Source: Malurus cyaneus samueli (taxonomy: Eukaryota; Chordata; Aves; Passeriformes; Maluridae). Taken from it: a DNA stretch of 64,000 nucleotides. The number at the start of each line of letters is the position of its first letter. Positions within the stretch are counted from its first letter, which is position 1. Below are positions 12,851 through 24,072 of the stretch, piece by piece. The position numbers and the translations under genes were made by a program. The DNA is taken from assembly GCA_009741485.1 (NCBI GenBank), contig CM019216.1:43214367-43278366 (forward strand), written 5' to 3'. The notes under the pieces were generated by a model that had not been told where the DNA came from, ran no database searches, and was given only the letters and a program-made list of their open reading frames with translations.

Positions 12851-14440
12851 TCCTGTAACACCTGTATTGAACAGATTTTTGCATTATATGCTTATATATT
12901 TTATCAAAGAGTGACTCCTCTCGCACAGGTCATCACAGCCCCAGAAATGGGAACATGTGGGTCACATGGTTTGTGTAATTTGTGCAGATGGTATGTACCT
13001 CTGTAAGCATGGGTGTGGGTGTGTATGGCTCTTGGGGTTAATTGCAGAAAGGTTTTTAGAAATGTGTAGGTGTTTATTAACATCTTCTAAGCATCTAATT
13101 CTATGGTTTACTTCTATTACTGTTATTGAATTTTTAATGTATAGTTTACTGGTTGCTAGTAATTGTATGTCATTAATAAATTAAAAGCCTCTTCACTCTT
13201 GATTTGGCAAACTATGATAACTGAATATTCCCTCTTTCATTGTCGCTAACCTTCTCTGTATCTGTAAAAAATTAAGATTTAGGAGACTATAATAGTTTTG
13301 TTTCAGGGCTTATTTGATTCATGATAGAGAGAAAAGCCTAGAAGTTGTCCATACCTGCTCAGACAGCAACGGTCCGGAGCATCTTGAGAAGTCGCCAAGG
13401 CACTGCAGGATTACCTAGGATCACTGGAGTTTCTCTGGGCAATTTCTTTTGCACTTCAGATTGTTTTGTGCTGAATCAACAGTGTGCTAAGACTGGGATT
13501 CATAAATCAAGTGAAAAGCATAAATTCAGGACAGAAGGCATTAATATCCGACACTACTGAAGCAAGAATAGGTAACATCCGTGGGTATTTACACCTCAGC
13601 CCAGTTTTGTGACTAGCACCCTGTTACATGCTTTGCCACTGAGTAGAAACTGATGTGGTGCTTGGCTTGGCTCCCTGTTTGGGGCTCCCTGTTGGGGGTA
13701 CTCATGAAGAGGGCAGGGACGGCCACTTTCAGGTGGAGCAGCTGTCACAGGGTTCCAAAATTCCTGTCTGTTCTCACTCAGCTATAAAGTGTTCACCTAT
13801 AAATGTCCCACTACTGGTACCACTTTCATTTTCGTTTCTGCACAGATGTAATCATACAAAGATGTGTGAAGGAAGATCTCCTGCAAACATGGGAATTCAA
13901 ATTAGAGCAGTGAGCATTGTTGTGAATATATTAACACAATCTTTTCCTTTTTTTAGTCACAATTCCTTACACAACAGACTTGGAAAGGTGCCGCATGCTG
14001 AAAAAGTCTCCTTATGACACATGCTGCACTTGGTTCACTTTAATTTACATACACGATAAATAATTTTCAAAATATCATGTTTCCATCATTAATTTTCCTT
14101 CTTTTTCCTTTTCTGTATCATTGTGTCTTCACCTCATCACCACAACTTCAAAAACTTGCCACATTGAGTAAAAACTTTTTGTTTGAAAAAAAAAATAAAT
14201 AAAAAATTATGAGTGTAAAGTGCGCTTGTTTATCTGGCTTAATGTAGGTGTCTACTTGGGGCAGAGTTCAGTAGGTCTGGGTGGCCCTATAGCTGCCCCC
14301 AATGGGTTCAGTGGGTCTCCATGACCAGGCAAGGACCTCACACACCCAGCACACAGGGGGATCTGCACTGTATGCACCTAATGTATGGTGTACATACCTA
14401 TGAATCTGGAGCAGAAGCCCCAGCCCTCACCCTAAGTAAG
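12851..14440. other. Non-coding sequence with no recognised gene
   Basis: The 13340-13760 part has more CpG and G+C than its neighbours, including two CpGs within about ten bases near 13371. It holds frames of 71 and 120 codons (13345-13560 and 13655-14017, plus). Neither shows a domain I recognise. An A-rich run lies at about 14186-14205. Confidence 0.45.
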
Positions 14441-14486
14441 CACTCCCTAGGAAGGTCACACTAGGTCACTCCCTAGGAAGGTCACA
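14441..14486. repeat. Tandem duplication, 26-bp period
   Basis: The 20-base word CACTCCCTAGGAAGGTCACA occurs exactly at 14441-14460 and 14467-14486, separated by 6 bases. It lies in a GC-richer stretch of about 14260-14530. The perfect identity suggests a recent local duplication. Confidence 0.9.
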
Positions 14487-16312
14487 GTTTATTCCCATGT
14501 ATGAGGTTCAGGGACTCCCATCCCATTTCTCCTTTAATTGTATGGATAGTGAACATTATGTACAGGAATGCAGTATTTGGTGAATTGGAGTAAGCAGAGC
14601 CTAGGATGCAAGCATCTTTTGTTTCCCAGTTTATTTTGCACAAGAGAGCTGATGTGTCCTCTAGACTTTGATCATTATCTAATTAGGATTATCCAAGAGG
14701 CCACATGCCCCCGTTTTGGGGCAAATAAAACAGGGCTGACAGGATTGCTTTGCTGCTGTTTTCTAAAGCAGTTAAAAGGCTGATCACCAGTCAAACACCA
14801 CTCAGCAGAAGATCTGAGAGCTGTGTGCGTGCCCCTCAGTGACACTGCTACTTCAGAGACTCTGCCAGGAGAGAAAACTGATGCGAATTGGAGCTTGTGT
14901 TAATATGTTTTCCTCTTCATGAAGCTCATTGTTGTTCAGACATGTCCCAGAAAGTTAAAGACTTCATTTTGGGCTGCCTAATCTTTTGGGAAATGTAGGT
15001 CAGCCTAAAGCAACAGCAGGATCTGTGATTTTCCACACTGGCCTGCAGGAAATTTAGGATCACAGCAGATAAACAGAGCCCAAGAACATTGACAGAGAGT
15101 CAGGAGTGACAGAAAGATGTCAGACATTTATCTGCTTGACAGAAAAATATGTCTGATTGCTGACACACGCTGACTCATATTTTCTTTTTTGAGGATGGCT
15201 GAAATATGATGCATGCTTGCCATGAAACTCAATTGTAAGACTTTTTAAAGCAACTTGGCACTTTTCTTTTAAATTATTGTTCTTCAGACACTCAGGAGCA
15301 TTTTGAAATGATGAGATGATGATACTTTTCAAAGACCAAGAAATGAAGAATAATCTCATATAAATGCTGACTGAATTTTCAGGGTGGCCTGACATATTTT
15401 TTGATGGGTTCCTGTTATCTCTGACAATCTTTGGAAGTGCAACAATAGCAGGAAATGTGTACCAACAAAAATCTTATTTTATTGTGAAGCAGCTCCAGAG
15501 AGCAGGGGCTGCGTGCTCATGAGTGACATCTGCAGAAATGTTGCCCTGTGGTACCAATCCATCATACCCAAACCTGGCTTTGGTGTGAGAGGAGAGGAAG
15601 GGGATAGAAGTGGGAGGAAGCTTTATCTATTCAGATTATTGAGATCCATGATGGACAGCTATCAAGCAGAAATATTGTAAAGAAAGTCTTTGCTGTAAGA
15701 CTATTTTTGCTTACTAGTGATTCCAATGAATAGCAGTATCAGGAGGATGTGTAAACAACAGTAACAGCTGATACTTGCAAGACACCTGAGAAGGACCCTG
15801 ACATCCAAGCCTTCTCCTTTCCTTTCTTAATCCAGTGATTCCAGAGGCTGAGGAGAAACAGTTTCTGCTCTTCTGAGTCATGCTTTAAAAGCCTTATGAA
15901 TTTTAAAAGCATACTGGGAACTGTCAGAACTACCTTATCTGCACTGGCAATTTCTAGTTGCTCTTACTGTTGTGTGGTTTCTCACTCATATGCATGGAGT
16001 CAGGAGTACTAAAAGGAAACAGGTTTTCTGTTAGGGATGAACTCTTTACGAACTTCGTCTAAGCACCTCCTGTGAAGTAGTTTTGCTTTCTTAATGGTGA
16101 TTGGGTAAATAGAACATGGCAGTGAGTGAACTTGATATCCTGATTTTTTGGAGGGTCTACAGTGGTTAATAAAATGGACTAAAATGACTATGGTGTGGTA
16201 TTAATTTATATATTAATGGAAATAATCTACAGGAAAGAGGCAAGAAGAAGATTTACTGTATGTCCCATTCCTGCCAGCTTTTCCAAGCATCCTTTTGGTG
16301 GCTTATACATAT
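14487..16312. other. Unique non-coding sequence
   Basis: No gene or recognised repeat. Frames at 14568-14783 (plus) and 15120-15395 (minus) are short and unrecognised. Confidence 0.55.
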
Positions 16313-16365
16313 AAGTACTATATTAGTATTATGCAATACTAGTAATACTAGTAATATTAGTACTA
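16313..16365. repeat. Compound inverted and direct repeat rich in ACTAGT and AGTA words
   Basis: AGTACTATATTA near 16314 is the inverted partner of AATATTAGTACT near 16352, with one unpaired base. Between them lie GTATT-ATGC-AATAC and ACTAGT-AAT-ACTAGT. The word AGTATTATGCAA also recurs as AGTACTATGCAA. The structure explains why the overlapping frames on the two strands (16253-16477 and 16260-16457) look alike; neither is a gene. Confidence 0.75.
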
Positions 16366-16870
16366 TGCAAAACAGTGACCCATTTAACTCGTTAATGTTT
16401 GTCCTCATGTGTATAATAATTGATCTCTTAAATAGAGTTTGCTGTCCACACATATGAAAATGCTGCTGCCGCTTCACAGCAACTTACTCTGATTTTTGCA
16501 TGTTTTTATGCTCACCCCTAGAACTAAATTTTAACAAATACATGAAATATTCCTTTCTGATACCTACAAACAATAGGCCAGTGCATGGTGAGATTTATTT
16601 CAGTATGTTTTTCATCTTAGTTTTTGTTTGTAAATTAGAAAAATAAAACAGAGTTAATACTGTGATCTTTTTGACAGTGAATTGAAATAGCAAAGCTTCC
16701 ATTGGTTCTTCATTTCACAATATTTTCTTTTTCAATAACTGTGAAGACTAAACTTGACAAGGATGCTGATACCTTCTGGTAATAAGATGGATTCATCTGA
16801 CTATTGAAATACATTTAAGCTCTTCTCTCTAATGCTTTTTTTTCATCCAAGTAGCTCTTGCAAATGTTTG

Positions 16871-16915
16871 TGTCCTATATATNATATATACACAAATACA
16901 CACACACACACACAT
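16871..16915. repeat. TA/CA microsatellite with one unresolved base
   Basis: An AT-dinucleotide stretch with an N at 16883 runs into alternating AC, ending near 16915. This is a normal dinucleotide microsatellite, and the N marks an ambiguous call in it. Confidence 0.9.
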
Positions 16916-17285
16916 CCTGACATATCTAAATACATGCCTTTTTCTGGGAGAGATTTCGGTCTATATTAAACTGTTGACCTAATTTTCATTTTACTTTAAA
17001 TTACTTTGAATAGCTGTTCCTGTATTTAGTCAGTGTAAATGCATCCAAACATCTTTGCACTCTGCAGGCAATGTTGTTGAACTAAACCTAATGTTTCAAC
17101 AAGTTAGAGAATCTTGTAAATTCAAAACACTTCAGAGTTCATCAGAAAGTTGGAAAAACTGCAGTTTTACACAGCTTCCTTGCAAAGTAACCTAGAGACA
17201 ATAAAATAAAAGTTTGAGTGCAGAGGGAAATTTGTCTTTTCAATTTACCTCACACCTGATTATTCTGAAACACAAAATAAAACTA

Positions 17286-17301
17286 TTCACAGATCTGTGA
17301 A
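17286..17301. repeat. Perfect 16-bp palindrome
   Basis: TTCACAGATCTGTGAA is its own reverse complement. Sites like this can bind symmetric dimeric proteins, but I know of no factor that clearly fits, and chance is possible. Confidence 0.7.
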
Positions 17302-20300
17302 CTAAGTAAAATTTTTAAGGTATTAATGTGTTAGACTACCAGAGTCAGTCTGACGAAGCACAATAGAAATAGTAGCCTTATGTTTTAGTGAATTAAGATG
17401 ACTTTTGAGAGAAGGTTGGATTGTGTTTTATGATTGGTTTCAGGCATCTGAAGGCACTTGAGTGGGAGTCCACAGTGGCAAAACCTCTTCCCTTTGGCTA
17501 CTCCCAGGGAAGCATCCTGGCTGTGCCAACCACTCTGTAAAGTCCGTGGGGAGATAGACACCTCTAGATGGCAATTTAGCACATTAAAAGTAAATAAAGA
17601 TAGATGTTGAGGATGCATGAAAAATAATTGTACTTTGGAGGTATTTCTCTCAGTTCACTGTTAAGGATTAATCCTGTATGATTTTAGCTTTTAGTTGAAC
17701 CTTTTCTCAGGAAACTGCTCCACTTTTCTCCTTGCAGTGGAATGGCTTGTCCAGCTCCACCCAGAGAACTGAAAAAAATCCAGTGTAACTACAAAACACA
17801 GCAAAGTTAGGAAAAAGACGCATTTTACCACTAATTTAAATTTAAATTTAGGCACTAATTACACAACATAACATTTTATTTTCAATTCACTCTTTCAAGG
17901 CTTTGAATTTTAAGCTCCTGGAATACAGCTTTACTGTGTCTAAAGATTGGAGTATTAGACTATACAACCTCTGAGCTGATTAGGATTTTAAGGATCTTGC
18001 TATGTCTTTTATGTTGTTATTAATATTTTTCACATATTACCTGATTGGCAGTTTTCATGTATATCATTACTATAGGTATTACCTCCTATTCCAAGGTAAA
18101 CATTTACTAACTTTATTATAATTGCTATTGTTCTTTCATTATTTACATGTATAAATATATATAAAAAGATAGCATGGTAACACCTTATTTCTTTTAGCTT
18201 TCTAAATGTATTGCTATTAAAAAGAGTATCAGAAAATTAGGATTTTGTAGTCAAAGCTTCTATGGTTTTAATTACTCAGTTTGAAAAGCATAAATCTCTT
18301 CTGACAAAAAAATTAATCACCTGTGAAAGACATAGATGATTAATTATTGTCTTTCTTGCTAAGGTCATTGTAGGTGTATTCCCCACTGTACAACTTGTAG
18401 ATAATCCTACTTCAAAATTCCCATAAAGTGCAATTTTTTTCTGCAAGTTCATTATCAGAATTAGCCCTTTGAACCCCCTTTTATTAATATTATATGTTGA
18501 TGGCATGTTTGGATATTCCGAGAAAAAGTAAATTCCACTCTGAAGAATCATGTATCTTGTCTCATAATTCCAAAAGAGGAAAAAAAGACAAAGGAAAAAG
18601 AAAACAAAATAGAATTAAACTGCTGAATTTTAAGAGAGTTTTATAATCCTGCTGTATTTCAGGAGGGTCAACTATGCTAATCCCACTTCTAATGTTATAG
18701 ATATAACTTGACTCAGTCTCTCAAAGCAAGCTGATGCATTCAAGTACTGGGTGGATGCAATGATGGTATACTGAGGAACAGCAACAGTTTTTTATCTGTG
18801 TTTTTTGATATAAAACCTCTATATAGTTTGAAGCCTGCAAATATTTCCTCAGATGTTGAGCCAGACGTTATGCTATTTCTTTTTTTCTTCAGTGAGACTT
18901 TGTATGCTCAACTTTAGAGCAGTTTTACAGGAAGGTCTTAAGATTTGAGATTAATTTTTTCCTCTTATGTAACAAGGCCTTGAAGTGGGTGCTGCTGATA
19001 CTGTCTGAGATATCACATTGCTGGTAGTTATGGCACAGGACCTGGAGGAACTGCCTCCTTCGGAAATGGCAGCTGGAGCCCAAGCAGACTTTCCTAAAAT
19101 GCCTAAGGTTCCACTGGACATCAATGTGTAGCCACCCAGATTTCTCCCTGTCATAGCTGGTTACCTCTTCAGTCTGAAGGGCTGCTCTCATAAAGCTGAT
19201 ATGAATTTTGTCATGGGGAAAATAAAGGAAGAGGAATTATAACTTGAGAAGTTACAAGGATAGCTAGTTTGCATAACTTGGTTTAAGAGTTTCAGTGCAT
19301 GCTTCCAACTCATATCACACATATATATTTTTTTAGTTAGAAGCAAAAGAACAATGAAGAAATAATGAAAAAATATGCATTTGAATCAAAAGAATTGAAT
19401 TTTTTTATTATCAGTGGCTTGAGAGGGATAGCATAGTTTTAGGATTGGGTCTAAAAAAATCTAAACCTGAAATACATTGTTTGCTTTACCTACTCACATG
19501 TCTCTTTTCATGTAGATTTATTTTTTGCTTGACTTAGAGTAAACTTCATTTTTCCTTAGTTAGCACCTTCCACAAAAAGGTTTCCAGATGATTTGATGTT
19601 TCTTTCCTATTCATTCCCAGATGTGCATATAACAACGATTATTACTATGAGCCTGAGTTTCTAGAATAAGTTACTTAAGAATTATAATTTTGTAGTTTTA
19701 TTGTCTATTTTTCCTGGACCAAATTCTCAGCCAATGCCAGTCATGTAGCTTCCTGATTTCCCTGGTGCCATTTGACAGGTTGGACCATTTGGTGATGGTT
19801 TCATTTGAGGGTCTGATTTTCTGTCCATGTCAACAACCACACATTGCTATGGAGGGTAGTTATGCATATTCCAAAATGAATTAAGGTGCTGATACAACAA
19901 GACAATTATAGACATATTCAAGTTTTATGAGGCTTTAAATGTGGCCATGGAGGTAATGCTACTTAACATTAAGTAGACATTTTAGTGTTCTGCAGAGCAT
20001 GAACTAAATCTGTTTATTTAGAAGCCCATAAACCCTCCTAACACCCTCTAAATGGGCAGTAAATACAAATAGTGTGTAGAGTTCAAGTACTGGCACAAAC
20101 AGAGAAGGCACTATTCCAAATAAAGGTCTGCTTTAAAGAAGGGATTGAATTTCAGGGATTGTCTTCCTGAAAATTCCCTGTTACCAATGAAGTAGGTGAG
20201 TGCTAAGTGAATGGAATAATATCTAAAACCCAAGGGAATAGCTTTCTTAAACAGCTTGTGGAAGATCCCAACACAATAGTGAGTTTTGTAACGCATCTTC

Positions 20301-21545
20301 TGGAAGTGAATTAATCCCAAAGGTGACATAGGGAAGGGCAGTGGTCTTCCAAGCCATAGTATCATCCTTAAAAGTGAAGCTGATACATCATTATCAATGT
20401 CTTGTTCAAACTTGTGCTGATCTAATAAACCTAGAACATCTCAATTTTGAAAGAAGTGGTCTAAAATCCCATGAAGAGAACATAGGGCATGTATTGGAAT
20501 CCGAGTGGAATATGCAAGAGCTTGCAGTAACACAGATCAGGAAATATCTGGATAACAAGTTCTTCATCTTCTCTTTGTTCTCTGCGTTCCCCAAATTTTT
20601 GTTGAATACTCTGTACTCCAGTAAATCACGAAACTTACAAAGGGAAGAAAAAAAAACTGTTATACAGAAGTATTTCTGAGGAACTCTTTTAGTGATTTTG
20701 ATTAATCGTTTGGTCACTGTAACCATTTGTTATTCTGATTACTTCAGCAGTAGTTATATGATGGTTCAATTGTATTTATGATAAAACATTCTCTTCAAAA
20801 CAGATAAATCAGATAAATAAGGATTCAGCTGGGTTCCATCTAGTAGTTCTGGCTCCTAATTATAAAACTTAGAGTTCTATTAATTCACTCACATTGGCAA
20901 ACATTGGTTTGTCTGTAATAGATGCTGTTTATTTTTATCATTGCTCATAATGTTTATGAGGTGTTTAAATTTTTAAAAGAGGTACTTCTTGCAGAAAGTC
21001 CTTTTCAACAAATGCTCAGGAATAAGAAATCAGATTTAAAAGAAGGACCAGTGATATGGAAGGTGGGAAACTTTCCATGTTACTTATACACGACCTAAAC
21101 CCCAAGCAATTCTCTCTACACATGTCCCTGCACTTGTTCCCAGTTGTGGAAGCACAGATTAACTACTGTCATATTTATTAAAATTTAACTTGTTTGTTTC
21201 CTGGAATAGTTTTATTACTCGAGCATATCTTAGCAGATATGACTAAATATTTACACTTGTTATCTATATTAATTAATTGTTAAGACACTTTTCTAGAGCA
21301 GGAACAGAAGTAGACCAGTGTACAAGCTCATCAATATGCTAAATTATAGATAGAATTTTTCAAGTAAAATGGACACAACACATAATTTTAATAATGCTAT
21401 CATTCTAAGATGAAAAATTAAGACCAAAAATCTACCTCTTTCAGTCTTGAGACCAGATTTTGAAAGCTGAACATAAATATCCTAGACAAGCTGGATTCAA
21501 GCTGGATAAATGCTGCCTAAAAAGTTATAAAATACTCGCTTTTGA
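17302..21545. other. Unique AT-rich non-coding sequence
   Basis: No gene or repeat family is recognised. The frames at 18925-19191, 20341-20679 and 20406-20726 overlap on opposite strands and show no domain. ORF density is that of random AT-rich sequence. Confidence 0.55.
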
Positions 21546-21645
21546 AAAAAAAACCAAACCCCAAACTCCGAGCAACCAACAAAACAAACCAGCCATACCA
21601 AAGCCCCAAACAAACCATTTTTTTTTAAAAAAAACCCAAAAGTAT
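21546..21645. repeat. A/C-rich low-complexity tract
   Basis: About 100 bases are dominated by A and C (words CAAAC, CCAAA, AACCC), including a T8 run then an A8 run at about 21619-21634. It gives a Lys/Pro/Gln-rich stretch to the 135-codon frame at 21460-21867, which I regard as spurious. Confidence 0.8.
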
Positions 21646-23108
21646 AGGGCAGTATATCTGGCAGAATTTTACATATTTTTGCCTGGAAACAGGATATCAG
21701 AAAATAAAATAAAAGTGTCTCCCTTTCCAAATATGAAACATTCTATCAAGTGCTATGACAGAACCTATCCTATTCCCAGTGAAATTGTTTTCCCATCTTC
21801 AAAAGAAAATGTTATTTTCTCGGTACTTTACTCTTTTCTCACTAGAATGCAGTGTGAAATAAATTGATAGGTGTTTTAACAATTATTTTTATACCAGGTG
21901 GTTTAATTTTTTTACTTAGCATCAACATGTATTTCTCCATAGAGAGAAAGTATACCCACAGGGTGTGTGCTTGAGAGGAAGATAAGTGGAAGATGGAAAA
22001 GCCTAAACTAGTTAAATTTTATAGAAATTTTAGCATCAAAATTGTTCAAGAACTCATCTTATGTGATAACCTGTCTCCTAGGAGATGTTCAGTGACTCCT
22101 GAAATGCAGTTTTTAGCCTTATACAAACAACACAGAATGAGAAAATTCTCATTCTTGCCATGATAAGTGATGAAGTTGAAATTCTTTAGTCAAATGGAGA
22201 TTTTTCTTTATACCAAAGTACCCCTGTATTGAAGAAAAGAACATATCTAAAGCATCCGACAAATATAGCCACAGGTAAACTTGTTTTCTCCGTAGATTGA
22301 CGTGACCTGGTTTCAAGTGCCTTACAATAGCAGCAATTCATATTCAATTAAGCACTAGCATGTTTATATATATTTTTTTTAATTATACCGTTTTTGATAC
22401 TTTTACCACTTCAGACAAGAAGGAAAGGTTTCTATAGGGATATGAGCACTGCATAAATGTCCTGCAGGTCTGACCTAAAGAGACTTTGATGAAAGCTTTC
22501 TGGATATTTTCAGACATGAGACTTAGGATACAAGGTTTCAGGTGGAGCAAAACATCAGTTTAATTTTGTTTTCCTATTTACAAGGCCAAAATTGGGTCAT
22601 ATTTTAGATTTAGACCCTTGACAGATAGGTTTGAACCCTTTGTATTATGAATGATACATATTTTTCAACTAACTTCACAGACAAGTTAAATCAACATTAT
22701 TTAAAAAGAGAGACTTCTCAACTTTCTTTTTAACATCTCAGCTGACATCTAGGTTAAAGTCACTATTTTTCACTGAAGGGTATGTTCTTCTGCTAGGTTC
22801 ATGGAATAGTTTATCAAGATAAAATTGTGTTATGCAAGTGATTAAAATGTTCTTGATTGTAGTACAAACACAGAAATTGTTTTTCCTCACTCTGACAAGA
22901 AGCCATACAATCACTGTATTCCAGATTATTTTTTTCCTGAGTGTTTATAAGAACTTAAGCCCCTTTCAGTTTAGTTTCTTTCTTTCCTGTAGGTCTGATG
23001 GAACTTTTTTGTTGTCAGCCTCTCTCTCTTTTTGTTGTCGAGTAATTGCGTAAGAGACAGATCTTTAAGTTTCTTCTAAAATTTATTCTAAAAATTTGTT
23101 CTAAAGAA
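21646..23108. other. Unique AT-rich non-coding sequence
   Basis: Nothing gene-like is recognised. A pyrimidine-rich stretch with an acceptor-like end lies near 22975-22993. Confidence 0.55.
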
Positions 23109-23118
23109 NNNNNNNNNN
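23109..23118. other. Assembly gap (10 N)
   Basis: Ten unresolved bases are followed by a run of seven C. The gap size may be arbitrary, and sequence of unknown length may be missing here. Confidence 0.97.
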
Positions 23119-23189
23119 CCCCCCCAAAATTTAATTTCCAGGATTAAGAAAGTAAGAATAAATCTTGCCAGTTTTCATTCTGAGAGTAT

Positions 23190-23360
23190 CAGAGAAGAGA
23201 AACACGAAGTAACTTGGCGATGGGGTGACCTCATCAGCCTGAAAGTAAGAACCCACCAGTTGAAGTGCAGGGCAGCTTTACTCCTTATCAGATGTCAACC
23301 CCCAGCAGGGAAGCCTATCCTTGGCTGAGTCACAATCCCCTCAACAGGCTATTATTTCAT
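23190..23360. promoter_or_regulatory. GC-richer patch with an AP-1-type site, possible enhancer
   Basis: This patch is richer in G+C than its surroundings and contains TGAGTCA at 23326-23332, the consensus AP-1 (Fos/Jun) site. One site is weak evidence; an enhancer role is inference only. Confidence 0.2.
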
Positions 23361-24037
23361 TTTCTGGTGAACTTCAAAGCGAACATTTCACAGATGATTC
23401 TGTGAAGGCTGCCATTTGACAGCTTAGGTTGCTTCTTTGCAAATGCATCTGTTTTGATTCAGTTTTCTTCCATTCTAGTTATTTCCTATATCTAGCATCC
23501 TCCCTAGAAATAGAAATTTCTTTGACAGTCTTAGCCTAAAATCCCTTTAGTGATCTTATATGTGCACACACAAAAGGATAAAATAAAAATAAAGTAGCAA
23601 GAAGCTAAAACTATGCACAAAATTCTCTGCTTTGTGTTTCCGCATTCATTCCCCACATCACCAGTCAATGACAATGCTTGAAAAATACAAGTAACTGAGG
23701 AAAAGCAGAGGATAGCCCACCTTATCACCTAAGATCTACAACCAGAGATTGGGAGTGGGGAGCTGATAGGTTGTGAGGACTAAAAGAGGACAAAATAACA
23801 TGAGCGAGGAGACTCCACAGTAAGGTAAGTTTTCTCTTCTATTACCTGATCTGCTCATTTACATTTCTCCCTGCATATAAGTTCCTGTTTTATATACAAG
23901 TTATGCACATAAGATATAAAGTCCATAATATGCTTCACATATAGATGCAATATTTATAAAAGGCATATAATATGTGTTTATTATTAATTATGAGGTTAAT
24001 ATATACAAAAAATATTTTTCGTGCAGCTCTTCAAGAA
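23361..24037. other. Non-coding sequence with a consensus splice-donor match
   Basis: No coding exon is recognised. AAG/GTAAGT, an ideal plus-strand donor match, has its GT at 23825-23826. The short frame just upstream, starting at the ATG near 23800, stops after seven codons. A non-coding first exon is possible but unsupported. Confidence 0.4.
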
Positions 24038-24072
24038 TTTTCCTTATTGGACATAAGGAAAAATGTCCAATA
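24038..24072. repeat. Two overlapping, mutually exclusive 10-bp inverted repeats
   Basis: TTTTCCTTAT (24038-24047) pairs with ATAAGGAAAA (24053-24062). The overlapping TATTGGACAT (24045-24054) pairs with ATGTCCAATA (24063-24072). All four arms are perfect 10-mers, and the two hairpins share bases, so only one can form at a time. Confidence 0.8.

Noticed and set aside
21460..21867. 135-codon plus-strand frame
   Set aside because: Its Lys/Pro/Gln-rich part comes from an A/C-rich low-complexity tract, and the rest shows no domain; the length is within chance.
22620..22640. GGTTTGAACCC resembling a tRNA B box
   Set aside because: No matching A box or cloverleaf arms could be found upstream.
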